From Streptomyces sp. 549 (GTDB taxonomy: Bacteria; Actinomycetota; Actinomycetes; Streptomycetales; Streptomycetaceae): a DNA stretch of 37,916 nucleotides. The translations under genes and the position numbers were made by a program. The notes beneath the pieces were generated by a model, which had not been told where the DNA came from, searched no databases, and saw only the letters and a list, made by a program, of their open reading frames with translations. How positions within the stretch are numbered: position 1 is the stretch's first letter; each line of letters starts with the position of its first letter. Of the stretch, positions 16,244-24,219 are shown piece after piece. The DNA lies in assembly GCF_030124175.1 (NCBI RefSeq), contig NZ_JASKMT010000038.1, forward strand, positions 1 through 37,916, in the 5' to 3' direction.

Positions 16244-17229
16244 AAGCCGCAGTCATCGAAGCCCCCGGCAAGGTGTCCCTCACCACCGTCCCGGACCCCG
16301 CACCGGGGCCGCGCCAGGTGGTGGTGAAGGTGGCTGCGTGCGGGCTGTGCGGTACCGACCTGCACATTCTCCAGGGGGAGTTCGCGCCGACGCTGCCCGT
16401 CGTTCCGGGCCACGAGTTCGCCGGCGAGGTGGCGGCCGTCGGCAGCGAGGTGACCGAGCTGGTGGCCGGCGACCGGGTCGCCGTCGACCCGTCGCTGTAC
16501 TGCTACGAGTGCCGCTACTGCCGCAGCGGCCACAACAACCTCTGCGACCGCTGGGCGGCGATCGGCGTGACCACCGCCGGGGGTGCGGCCGAGTACGCGG
16601 TCGCTCCGGTGGCCAACTGCGTCAAGCTGCCCGACCACGTCGGCCTGCAGGACGCGGCGCTGATCGAGCCGCTGTCCTGCGCGGTGCGCGGCTACGACGT
16701 GCTGAAGGCCCGGATGGGCGCGCGGGTGCTGATCTACGGCTCGGGCACGATGGGCCTGATGATGCTGGAGCTGGCCAAGCGCACTGGCGCCGCGTCGGTG
16801 GACATGCTCGACCTCAACCCCGAGCGGCTGGCCACCGCAAGGACGCTCGGCTGCTCCGCCGCCGCGGCGGGAGCGGACGAGCTGGACCGGCCGCAGGGCT
16901 GGGACGTGGTGATCGACGCGACCGGCAACGCCAAGGCCATCCAGGACGGCATCGGCCGGGTCGCCAAGGCCGGAACGTTTCTTCAGTTCGGCGTGTCGGA
17001 CTACGCGACCACGGCGGTGATCGAGCCGTACAAGATCTACAACCAGGAGATCACCATCACCGGCTCGATGGCCGTGCTGCACAGCTACGAGCGGGCCGCC
17101 GACCTCTTCGCCGCCGGTGTCATCGACCCGGGGATCTTCATCAGCGACCGGCACCCGCTGGACGACTACCCCGCCGCGCTGGAGCAGTTCGCCGCGGGCC
17201 AGGGCCGCAAGATCGTCGTCGTTCCCTGA
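16240..17229 (+). CDS. zinc-dependent medium-chain polyol dehydrogenase
   Basis: 329 aa from GTG 16240. The catalytic zinc site comprises Cys37 (CGLCGTD), His58 and Glu59 (PGHEF). The structural zinc site is Cys88, Cys91, Cys94 and Cys102. The Rossmann loop GSGTMGLM binds NAD(P). This is the sorbitol/threonine-dehydrogenase branch of the MDR superfamily. As the last gene of the polyol operon, it probably oxidises the imported alditol to a ketose. No kinase accompanies it, so phosphorylation of the product must happen elsewhere. Substrate is inferred, not proven. Confidence 0.92.
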   Translation: MKAAVIEAPGKVSLTTVPDPAPGPRQVVVKVAACGLCGTDLHILQGEFAPTLPVVPGHEFAGEVAAVGSEVTELVAGDRVAVDPSLYCYECRYCRSGHNNLCDRWAAIGVTTAGGAAEYAVAPVANCVKLPDHVGLQDAALIEPLSCAVRGYDVLKARMGARVLIYGSGTMGLMMLELAKRTGAASVDMLDLNPERLATARTLGCSAAAAGADELDRPQGWDVVIDATGNAKAIQDGIGRVAKAGTFLQFGVSDYATTAVIEPYKIYNQEITITGSMAVLHSYERAADLFAAGVIDPGIFISDRHPLDDYPAALEQFAAGQGRKIVVVP

Positions 17230-17346
17230 CCGCCTCCCGGTCGGCCGGCGTCCGCCTCCCTCCCGGTCGCCGGGCGTCCGCGTCCGGCCGGTCCGGCGCC
17301 AGCATGCCCGGGGCCGGCTCGGAAGTGGTTCGGCGCGGCGTGGCGT

Positions 17347-18753
17347 TCAGTGCCGCGTGACTGGTGGGGCGTACTCGCCCACCAGCTCGCGGTGCCACCA
17401 TGCCCCCGTGGCGCGCCGCTCCCGCCAGGTGGTGAAGCGGTAGCGGTAGAGCAGCGCCCGCACCCGGGCGGGCGGCTCGCCGGGGAACGGGTTGTGCGCC
17501 AGCAGGCGCAGGGTGGCGCGGTCGTTCTCCAGCAGCCGCCGCTGGAACGCCGTGAACCACGGCCTGCTGTAGGCCGGGGACAGCGCGGCGAACCACATCA
17601 TCCAGTCCAGCCGCAGGTGCAGCGGCGCCCACTGCCGGGGCAGCCGCCGCATGTCACCGGGCTTGCCCTTGAACCCGTACTCCGACCAGCGCGTGTGCTC
17701 GCCGTCCCCGGCATCGGCGGTGCCCTGCACCACCACCTCGTGCCGCAGCCGAGTCACGCTGCCGAAGGCGCCGTAACTACCGCTCAGATGCAGTGAGTTG
17801 TAGGAGCGGTTCATCTGCTGCCGGGCGGAGAGCAGATTGCGCACCGGCCGGTGCGCCAGGGCCACCATGACCGCAGCGCAAGCGAGCACCACCACCGTGA
17901 ACCAGGCGGGAGCCGGCCCGTGCGCCGGGGCCCGGTACCAGGCGGAGCTGTCCACGGCGGACAGCGCCAGCAGCAGCGTCAGCCAGTTGAGCCAGGCGAA
18001 GTTGCCGGACGCCACCAGCCACAACTGCGTGACCACCACCGCGAGTGCCGCCCAGCCCGCCACCGGCTGCGGTGCGAACAGTGCGAACGGCACGACCAGT
18101 TGGGTGACGTGGTTGGCCGCCGCCTCCACCCGGTGCACCGGACGGGGGAGCCGGTGGAAGAACCAGCTCAGCGGACCCGGCATGGGCTGGGTCTCGTGAT
18201 GGAAGTCCAGGCAGGTCAGCCGCCGCCAGCACGGGTCGCCTCGCCACTTGATGAGCCCGGCTCCGAACTCCACCCGGAACAGCAGCCAGCGCATCAGCAG
18301 CAGGACCGGCAGCGGCGGCGCCACCTCGGCGTTGCCGAGGAAGACCGCGAGGAAGCCCGCCTCCAGCAGCAGCGCCTCCCAACCGAACCCGTACCAGAGC
18401 TGCCCGACGTTGACGATCGACAGGTAGAGCGCCCACAGCACGGCCCACATCGCCATCGAGGCTGCCAGCGGCACCCGGTCCCCGGCTCCCGCCGCCAGCG
18501 CCGCGGCCAGCACGGCCCCCGACCAGGCGACGGCGGCGAAGAAGCGGTCGGAGTAGTACACGTGGAAGAGGCTCGGCGCGGCCCGGAACGGCGTGCGGCG
18601 CAGGAACTCGGGCACGGGTGTCAGGCCGCGCGCACCGAGAAGCGGACGGAACTGCCGGGCCGCCCCGGCGAACGCGACCAGGTACAGCACGGCCAGGGCC
18701 CGCTGGAAGACCAGCCGGCTCAGCCAGTAGTCGGGGGCCGCGAACCACTCCAC
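17347..18753 (-). CDS. lipase maturation factor-like integral membrane protein
   Basis: 468 aa from GTG 18753, the only credible start; the ribosome-binding site is weak. Around eight hydrophobic segments are followed by a C-terminal soluble part. The sequence shows the LMF1-family hallmarks: YGFGWEALLLEAGF, LLFRVEFGAGLIKWRGDP, CLDFHHETQPMPGPLSW and, near the C-terminus, PRQWAPLHLRLDWMMWFAAL. In vertebrates LMF1 helps fold lipases in the ER. Bacterial homologues are common in actinobacteria but, to my knowledge, not characterised. It is separated from the thiolase upstream on the same strand by 61 nt and faces the polyol dehydrogenase. Family firm, function unknown. Confidence 0.88.
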   Translation of the reverse strand: MEWFAAPDYWLSRLVFQRALAVLYLVAFAGAARQFRPLLGARGLTPVPEFLRRTPFRAAPSLFHVYYSDRFFAAVAWSGAVLAAALAAGAGDRVPLAASMAMWAVLWALYLSIVNVGQLWYGFGWEALLLEAGFLAVFLGNAEVAPPLPVLLLMRWLLFRVEFGAGLIKWRGDPCWRRLTCLDFHHETQPMPGPLSWFFHRLPRPVHRVEAAANHVTQLVVPFALFAPQPVAGWAALAVVVTQLWLVASGNFAWLNWLTLLLALSAVDSSAWYRAPAHGPAPAWFTVVVLACAAVMVALAHRPVRNLLSARQQMNRSYNSLHLSGSYGAFGSVTRLRHEVVVQGTADAGDGEHTRWSEYGFKGKPGDMRRLPRQWAPLHLRLDWMMWFAALSPAYSRPWFTAFQRRLLENDRATLRLLAHNPFPGEPPARVRALLYRYRFTTWRERRATGAWWHRELVGEYAPPVTRH

Positions 18754-18814
18754 CCCGCATGCGTACCACCGTCGTGCGTCGCCCGCCGGGACGCGCGGCC
18801 CCCGTGTCGCCGGC

Positions 18815-20011
18815 TCAGCGCTCCAGGACCAGCGCCTGCCCCTGGCCGACACCGATGCACAGCGCGGCCAGCCCCGTGCCGGAACCGGCGTCGGCGAGCT
18901 GCCGGGCCACGGCGCCCACCAGCCGGGCGCCGGAAGCACCCAGCGGGTGCCCGACGGCGAGGGCCCCGCCGCGCGGGTTGACCCGGGCCGGGTCCAGCTC
19001 GGGCCACTCGGCCAGGCAGCCCAGGACCTGCGCGGCGAACGCCTCGTTCAGCTCGACGGTGTGCAGGTCGCCGAAGCCGCGCCCGGTGCGGGCCAGGACG
19101 CGGCGGACCGCCTCCACGGGGCCGAGCCCGAACAACTGCGGCTCGATGCCCGTCACTGCGGACGCTCCGATCCGGGCCAGCGGCTCCCGGCCGCAGGCCC
19201 GCAGGCCGTCCTCGTCCGTCAGCAGCAGCGCCGCCGAACCGTCGTTCAGGGGTGAGGAGTTGCCCGCGGTGACGGTGCCCTCCTCGCGGCGGAACACCGG
19301 CTTCAGCTTGGCCAGGGCCTCCGCCGTGGTCGTGGCCCGGATCGACTCGTCGCGGGTGAGGTCGGTGCCGTCGACGGGCACCACCTCGTCGTCGTAGTCG
19401 CCCCGCTCCCACGCCTGCGCCGCCTTGCGGTGGCTGGCCAGCGCGAAGGCGTCCTGCTCCTCGCGGCTGATCTTGTGCTTGTCGGCGACCTGCTCGGCGC
19501 CCTCACCGAGGGAGACCGTCCACTCCGGCCGCATACGCGTGTTGACCAAACGCCAGCCCAGTGTGGTCGAGTGCGTCTCCGGCGCCGCCGCGGGGAAGGC
19601 CCGCTCCGGCTTGGGCACCACCCAGGGGGCGCGGCTCATCGACTCCACACCGCCCGCGATGACCACCGAGGCGTCCCCGACGGCGATGGCCCGGGCCGCC
19701 TGGACGACGGCCTCCATGCCCGAGGCGCAGAGCCGGTTGACGGTGGCGCCGGGGACCGACACCGGCAAACCGGCCAGCAGCACCGCCATCCGGGCGACGT
19801 TGCGGTTCTCCTCACCGGCGCCGTTGGCGTTGCCCAGCACGACGTCGTCGATGCGCTCGGGGTCAAGCGCCGGGCTGCGGTCCACCAGGGCGCGCACCAC
19901 GTGCGCGGCCAGGTCGTCGGGGCGGACACCGGACAGTGCGCCGCCGTAACGCCCGACCGGGGTGCGGACGGCGTCCACCACGTACACGTCTCGAAGGCGA
20001 TCGTTGGTCAT
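18815..20011 (-). CDS. acetyl-CoA C-acyltransferase (thiolase)
   Basis: 398 aa from ATG 20011. The nucleophile Cys95 lies in NRLCASGMEA, the second catalytic motif is GGALAVGHPLGASGAR and the third is ALCIGVGQGQA. All active-site residues are present and the length is normal. It condenses or cleaves acyl-CoA, in beta-ketoadipate, fatty-acid or acetoacetyl-CoA metabolism. The sequence reads closest to PcaF/FadA types, but no pathway partners flank it. It diverges from a TetR gene whose operator region lies 80-110 nt away, so that regulator may control it. CACGAT 7 nt before the ATG is a possible -10 box for a leaderless message. Confidence 0.93.
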   Translation of the reverse strand: MTNDRLRDVYVVDAVRTPVGRYGGALSGVRPDDLAAHVVRALVDRSPALDPERIDDVVLGNANGAGEENRNVARMAVLLAGLPVSVPGATVNRLCASGMEAVVQAARAIAVGDASVVIAGGVESMSRAPWVVPKPERAFPAAAPETHSTTLGWRLVNTRMRPEWTVSLGEGAEQVADKHKISREEQDAFALASHRKAAQAWERGDYDDEVVPVDGTDLTRDESIRATTTAEALAKLKPVFRREEGTVTAGNSSPLNDGSAALLLTDEDGLRACGREPLARIGASAVTGIEPQLFGLGPVEAVRRVLARTGRGFGDLHTVELNEAFAAQVLGCLAEWPELDPARVNPRGGALAVGHPLGASGARLVGAVARQLADAGSGTGLAALCIGVGQGQALVLER

Positions 20012-20090
20012 GCCACCGATCGTGTCAGCAGCCGCCACCCGTTGACCAGACCCGGGAGCCGATCGGCGCGCACCGGCCGGGAGGAGCGGT

Positions 20091-20122
20091 ATTAATCCAA
20101 CGGGTCGTCCCGTATGGTTAAT
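20091..20122 (+). promoter_or_regulatory. imperfect palindrome and -10 box at the TetR gene (probable autoregulatory operator)
   Basis: ATTAATCCAACGGG (20091-20104) and CCCGTATGGTTAAT (20109-20122) form an 11/14 inverted repeat with a 4-nt centre. The right arm contains TATGGT (20113-20118), which ends exactly 7 nt before ATG 20126. A bound repressor would therefore cover the -10 box. No Shine-Dalgarno precedes the ATG, so the transcript is probably leaderless. Confidence 0.6.
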
Positions 20123-20125
20123 CTC

Positions 20126-20713
20126 ATGACACTCACCGGCGCCCCCCGCGGGCGTCCCAGGGACAACCGTGCCTACCTGGCGATCCTGTCCGCCGCGGCC
20201 GAGCTGGTGGCCGAACGCGGCTACGCGGGCACCTCCATCGGCGCGGTGGCGGTGCGGGCCGGCGTGGGCAAGGACACCGTCTACCGCCGCTGGTCGGCCA
20301 AGGCCGAGTTGGTGTACGAGGCGGTCTTCACCGCGACCGAGGCCGCCCCGGTGCCGGACACCGGCAGCCTGAGCGGCGACCTCACCGTCCTGCTGGAGGC
20401 ACTGGTCCAGGAGTTCTCCACGCCGGCTGCCACCGCTGCGCTCCCCGGTGTGCTGGCCGACTTCGCGGCCGACCCGAACTTGCAGGCCCGTATCCGGTCC
20501 GAGTTCCTCGCCCCGGCCAAGGCCGGCCTGGTGGCGGTGTTCGAGCACGCCGTCCGGCGCGGCGAGGCCGACGCCGACCTGCCGGTCGACCTCGTGCTGG
20601 ACACGCTGGCCGGTGCCGTCTTCTTCCACGTCGGCGTGGTGGGGGAGCGGCCCGGTCCGCAGCTGGCCGACCGGCTGGCGGCCCTCGTGGGCCGCGGAAT
20701 CGAGACCCGGTGA
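20126..20713 (+). CDS. TetR-family transcriptional regulator
   Basis: 195 aa. ATG 20126 is preferred over the in-frame ATG 20114 because the latter falls in the -10 box and operator. The N-terminal HTH (about 12-55) includes the TetR signature TSIGAVAVRAGVGKDTVYRR followed by WSAKAELV. The C-terminal helical ligand domain contains VLADFAADPNLQARIR. The regulator is divergent from the thiolase and its stop overlaps the next gene (GTGA at 20710). It probably represses itself, the coupled membrane protein and perhaps the thiolase. Ligand unknown. Confidence 0.92.
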   Translation: MTLTGAPRGRPRDNRAYLAILSAAAELVAERGYAGTSIGAVAVRAGVGKDTVYRRWSAKAELVYEAVFTATEAAPVPDTGSLSGDLTVLLEALVQEFSTPAATAALPGVLADFAADPNLQARIRSEFLAPAKAGLVAVFEHAVRRGEADADLPVDLVLDTLAGAVFFHVGVVGERPGPQLADRLAALVGRGIETR

Positions 20714-21087
20714 ACGCCTGGTTCCTCGCGGGCGGCATCACCAGTGGCGTGGTCGCCGCCGTCCACGTCGTCGCCGGAGGCCGGGACGTCATCCGGGCCC
20801 TGCTGGCCGGCGGCCTCCCGGACGAGCCGCGCCGCGTGCTGCACGCGGTCTGGCACATGGTCACGGCAGATCTTGTGCTCGCCGCCGCCGCCCTGATCTG
20901 GCTGTCTCTCGGCGACCACCCGGGCGGCGACGCCGCCGCCTGGCTCCTGGCCGCCCATTTCGCCGCCTACTCGGGCGTCTTCCTCGCCGTGTCCCTGGCA
21001 GCCGGCTGGTCGAAGCCGCTGCTGCGCCTGCCGCAGTGGATGCTGCTGCTGCCGGTGGCGGCGCTGGCGGCAGCCGGCGCCCGGTGA
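20710..21087 (+). CDS. small four-helix membrane protein coupled to TetR
   Basis: 125 aa from GTG 20710, overlapping the TetR stop. Four hydrophobic segments are visible (about 5-22, 48-66, 75-95 and 102-122). Conserved-looking polar positions include HVVAGGRDVIR in the first loop and HAVWHMVTADL before helix 2. I do not recognise a family with a known role. The operon arrangement suggests it is the main target of the regulator, such as a small transport or stress membrane protein, but that is inference. Confidence 0.75.
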   Translation: MNAWFLAGGITSGVVAAVHVVAGGRDVIRALLAGGLPDEPRRVLHAVWHMVTADLVLAAAALIWLSLGDHPGGDAAAWLLAAHFAAYSGVFLAVSLAAGWSKPLLRLPQWMLLLPVAALAAAGAR

Positions 21088-21222
21088 CGGGCCACCGGGC
21101 TCCGACGGGCCGGAACGCGACGGGAGCTGAGGGCCCGTCGGGCCGCATGGCCCCGGCCCGCCGAGGTGTGACGGTTTGCTGACGCCCGGCGCGGCCAGGG
21201 CGGCCAGGGGTGCTGCCGGCCA

Positions 21223-21228
21223 TAGCGT
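21223..21228 (+). promoter_or_regulatory. -10 box of a probably leaderless epimerase transcript
   Basis: TAGCGT (21223-21228) ends 7 nt before ATG 21236. There is no Shine-Dalgarno. The same TANNGT-7-start arrangement occurs at 20113, 24207 and 29018(-). Confidence 0.5.
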
Positions 21229-21235
21229 GGGCGGC

Positions 21236-22273
21236 ATGCATGTCCTGGTCACCGGCGGTTCCGGTTTCATCGGCTCGCACATCGTTCCCGCGCTGCACGC
21301 GGCAGGCCACGAGGTCACGGTGCTCGACACCGCGGCCGAGCCCGGTCCGCACGCCCTGCGTGCCGACGTCCGCGACGGCGACGCGGTGCTCCGCGCGCTC
21401 GACGGAGTCGACGCCGTCTGCCACCAGGCGGCGAAGGTCGGCCTCGGCAAGGGCTTTCAGGACGCGTCCGACTACGTAGGTGTCAACGACCTCGGCACGG
21501 CCGTGCTGCTGGAGCAGATGGCCGCCGCCGGCGTGCGGCGGCTCGCCCTGGCAGGCTCGATGGTCGTCTACGGCGAGGGCCGGTACCTGTGCCCGGAGCA
21601 CGGCGTGGTGCGTCCCGGGCCGCGGGCCCGCGCGTCCCTCGACGCGGGCCGCTTCGAACCGCCCTGCCCGCTGTGCGGAGCCGACCTCGCCCCCGGCCTG
21701 GTCGGGGAGGACGCCCCGGTCGACCCGCGCAACGTCTACGCAACCACCAAGCTCGCCCAGGAGCACCTGGCCGCCTCCTGGGCCCGCGCCACGGGCGGCC
21801 GGGCGGTGAGCCTGCGCTACCACAACGTGTACGGCGACGGCATGCCACGGGACACGCCCTACGCCGGTGTGGCCTCGTTCTTCCGCTCCGCGCTGGAGGC
21901 CGGCCGGCCCCCGCAGGTCTTCGAGGACGGCGGGCAGCGCCGCGACTTCGTGCACGTCTCCGACGTGGCCGCGGCCAACGTGGCGGCGCTGGAGTCGCTG
22001 GACGGGCGCCCCGACGGTGAACTGCGCGCCCTGAACACCGGCAGCGGCGAGCCGCACACCGTCGGCGAGATGGCCTCCGCGCTCGCCGCGGCCTTCGGCG
22101 GCCCGCAGCCGCAGGTCACCGGCGAGTACCGGCTCGGGGACGTCCGGCACATCACGGCCTCCTCCGAACGGCTGCGGCAGGAGCTGGGCTGGCGGCCCGC
22201 GGTCGGCTTCAGTGAGGGGATGGCGCGCTTCGCCAAGGCGCCGCTTGCACCCGTGCCCGAGCCGGGAGCGTGA
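21236..22273 (+). CDS. NAD-dependent sugar epimerase/dehydratase with Cys/His insert (dTDP-rhamnose 4-epimerase-like)
   Basis: 345 aa extended SDR. The Rossmann motif is GGSGFIG (residues 7-13), the active site is GSMVVYGEG then Tyr168 and Lys172 in YATTK, and NVYGDGMPRDT follows. Between the Ser and Tyr strands sits an insert with CPEH (119-122) and CPLC (144-147), a CX2H...CX2C zinc-ribbon-like arrangement. That insert is typical, as I recall, of dTDP-L-rhamnose 4-epimerase-type proteins. It would interconvert nucleotide-linked sugars. It starts the cluster of glycosyl-transfer genes and its last 65 nt overlap the end of the convergent histidine kinase gene. Exact sugar unknown. Confidence 0.88.
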   Translation: MHVLVTGGSGFIGSHIVPALHAAGHEVTVLDTAAEPGPHALRADVRDGDAVLRALDGVDAVCHQAAKVGLGKGFQDASDYVGVNDLGTAVLLEQMAAAGVRRLALAGSMVVYGEGRYLCPEHGVVRPGPRARASLDAGRFEPPCPLCGADLAPGLVGEDAPVDPRNVYATTKLAQEHLAASWARATGGRAVSLRYHNVYGDGMPRDTPYAGVASFFRSALEAGRPPQVFEDGGQRRDFVHVSDVAAANVAALESLDGRPDGELRALNTGSGEPHTVGEMASALAAAFGGPQPQVTGEYRLGDVRHITASSERLRQELGWRPAVGFSEGMARFAKAPLAPVPEPGA

Positions 22274-23360
22274 CCTCGAAACGGCAGCCGCCCGGCACGT
22301 TCCGCACCGAGGCGCGGCCCGAGTGCGCCTCCACGATGCCCCGGACGATGGCCAGCCCGAGGCCCGCGCCGGACGGCGGGGTGCGGGCGTCGTCGCCGCT
22401 CCAGCCGGTGTCGAACACCCGCGGCAGGGCCTCTGCGGCGATGCCGCCGCAGCCGTCCGTCACCGACAGCACCACGGCGTCCTCGTGCCTGCGCGCGGCG
22501 ACCGCCACCGTGCCGTCCGCCGGGGTGCGGTGGATGGCGTTGACCAGCAGGTTCGCCAGCACCCTGGTCATCTCCCGGCTGTCCACCTCGATGGGCACCG
22601 GCTCGACGCCGTCGTCGGCGAGCCGGACGCCGCGCTCGGCGGCGAGCGGCCAGGCGCCGGCGATCGCGTCGCTGATCAGGTCGTAGACGGACATGCGGGT
22701 GGGGGAGAGCGTGAGTGAGCCCGCCTGGATGCGGGAGAGTTCGAACAGGTCGCCGACCATGCCGCTCAGCCGCTCCACGTCGCTGCGGATCTGCCGGTGG
22801 TACCGGGCCGGGTCGGGGGCCACGCCGTCCTCCAGCGCCTCCGCCATGGCCCGTAGTCCGGCCAGCGGGGAACGCAGGTCGTGCGAGATCCACGCGACCA
22901 GTTCCCGCCGGGACGCCTCCAGCGCCGCCTCGCGCTCCCGGGCGGTGGCGAGTCGGGCCCCGGCCTCGGTGAGCGAGCGGGCGAGCGAGGCCAGCTCGGC
23001 CGGCATCGCCACCGCGGGTGCGGTGAAGCCGGCGCCCGCGCCCAGGGCCCGTGCGGAGCGCTCCAGCGCGCGGTGACCTGCCGTCACCCAGCGCCCGAGC
23101 AGCAGCGCCGTTGCGGTGGCGGCGACGGCCGCCACCGCCAGGACCGTGGTGACGACGCCGAGGTCGTGCTTGTTGAGGAACATCGCCCAGCACACCGAGA
23201 GTGTGCCGGCGAGCATCGCGGCGACGCCGACCCCGGTGAGCACCGTCAGTGACACGGCCACCGAGCGGCGGCGCAGGGCGCGCAGGGCGAGCGCGCCGAG
23301 CACGCCGGCCGCGGTCGCGCCGAACCCCGCGTACAGCGCGATGAGCAGCAGGTCGTTCAA
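22209..23360 (-). CDS. two-component sensor histidine kinase
   Basis: 383 aa from TTG 23360, which overlaps the response regulator stop (TTGA). Two or more N-terminal membrane segments are present (about 4-24, 33-52, 60-82), with almost no extracellular domain. A HAMP-like linker is followed by DHp with phosphoacceptor His160 in WISHDLRSP and HATPase motifs NLLVNAIHRTP (N), DGCGGIA (G1) and GAGLGLAIV (G2). It likely senses membrane or envelope state. The catalytic domain ends near VTLPAR; the last 15 residues are encoded opposite the end of the epimerase gene. Confidence 0.93.
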   Translation of the reverse strand: MNDLLLIALYAGFGATAAGVLGALALRALRRRSVAVSLTVLTGVGVAAMLAGTLSVCWAMFLNKHDLGVVTTVLAVAAVAATATALLLGRWVTAGHRALERSARALGAGAGFTAPAVAMPAELASLARSLTEAGARLATAREREAALEASRRELVAWISHDLRSPLAGLRAMAEALEDGVAPDPARYHRQIRSDVERLSGMVGDLFELSRIQAGSLTLSPTRMSVYDLISDAIAGAWPLAAERGVRLADDGVEPVPIEVDSREMTRVLANLLVNAIHRTPADGTVAVAARRHEDAVVLSVTDGCGGIAAEALPRVFDTGWSGDDARTPPSGAGLGLAIVRGIVEAHSGRASVRNVPGGCRFEVTLPARARVQAAPWRSAPSPH

Positions 23361-24097
23361 GGCAGGTCCTCTCCCTCGGCGGCGCCGGTGTCCGCTGTGC
23401 CTCCTGAGCCGTCGAAGCGGTATCCGACGCCCCAGACGGTGGTGATCAGCACCGGTCGGGCCGGGTCCCGTTCGACCTTGTGCCGCAGCCGGCGCACGTG
23501 CACCGTGACGGTCGACAGGTCGCCGAAGTCCCAGCCCCAGACGGCCGACATCAGCTCCTCCCGGGTGAACGCCCTTCCCGGATGGCGCAGGAAGTGCGCG
23601 AGCAGGTCGAACTCCCGCACGGTCAGCGCCAGTCGGCCGCCGGGACCGGTGGCGGTGCGCGCGGCCGGGTCCACCACCAGGCCGCCGCCGCGCAGCCGCG
23701 GCCCGGCGGCGGGCGGGGCGCCCGTCCGGCGCAGCACCGACTCCACCCGCAGTACCAGTTCCCGGGGGCTGAAGGGTTTGGTCACGTAGTCGTCGGCGCC
23801 CACCTCCAGCCCGGTGATGCGGTCCTCCTCGGCACCCCGCGCGGTGAGCATCACCACCGGCACCGGGCCGGCCGCCCGCAGCCGGCGGCACACCTGGAGT
23901 CCGTCCAGGCCGGGCAGCATCAGGTCCAGCACGACCAGGTCGGGAGGCGAGGCCTGGGCGCGGGTGAGCGCGGCGGGTCCGTCGTCGGCGTGGTCCACGG
24001 TGAACCCCGCCCGTTCGAGGTAGCCGGCGACGACCTCGCGCACGGTCGGGTCGTCGTCGACCACCAGGACGCGCCGGGGTGCGGGCGGCTCAGTCAT
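23357..24097 (-). CDS. OmpR/PhoB-family response regulator
   Basis: 246 aa from ATG 24097. The receiver has D14-D16, phosphoacceptor Asp58 in VLDLMLPG, T in MLTARG and K in YVTKPFS. The C-terminal winged helix includes LTVREFDLLAHFLRHPG and STVTVHVRRLRHKVE, then VWGVGYRF. It is upstream of and coupled to the kinase. It diverges from the GT2 glycosyltransferase operon with 122 nt between starts, where a TAAGGGA inverted repeat lies. Control of the glycosyl cluster by this pair is inferred from position. Confidence 0.95.
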   Translation of the reverse strand: MTEPPAPRRVLVVDDDPTVREVVAGYLERAGFTVDHADDGPAALTRAQASPPDLVVLDLMLPGLDGLQVCRRLRAAGPVPVVMLTARGAEEDRITGLEVGADDYVTKPFSPRELVLRVESVLRRTGAPPAAGPRLRGGGLVVDPAARTATGPGGRLALTVREFDLLAHFLRHPGRAFTREELMSAVWGWDFGDLSTVTVHVRRLRHKVERDPARPVLITTVWGVGYRFDGSGGTADTGAAEGEDLP

Positions 24098-24169
24098 GCG
24101 CCGAGTCTTGCATCCGCCACGCCGCAGACGACCGGAAGAGTGCCGCCAGACGGTGATGTCCGCGTTTCG

Positions 24170-24189
24170 TAAGGGAAGGCGATCCCTTA
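24170..24189. promoter_or_regulatory. TAAGGGA inverted repeat between the response regulator and GT2 genes
   Basis: TAAGGGA (24170-24176) and TCCCTTA (24183-24189) are perfect reverse complements with a 6-nt spacer. The site lies 18 nt upstream of the GT2 -10 box and 73 nt upstream of the regulator start. It is well placed for activation or repression of both, for example by the adjacent OmpR-type regulator. Confidence 0.55.
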
Positions 24190-24206
24190 TGCGGCGTATG
24201 TCCTCG

Positions 24207-24212
24207 TAGGGT
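24207..24212 (+). promoter_or_regulatory. -10 box of a probably leaderless GT2 transcript
   Basis: TAGGGT (24207-24212) ends 7 nt before ATG 24220. The in-frame GTG at 24211 lies within the box and is therefore not the start. Confidence 0.55.
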
Positions 24213-24219
24213 GAAAGAG

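Noticed and set aside
17230..17346. Terminator between the polyol dehydrogenase and the convergent LMF-like gene
   Set aside because: The region has GC-rich near-repeats (CCGGCGTCCGC / CGGGCGTCCGC) but no hairpin convincing enough to call.
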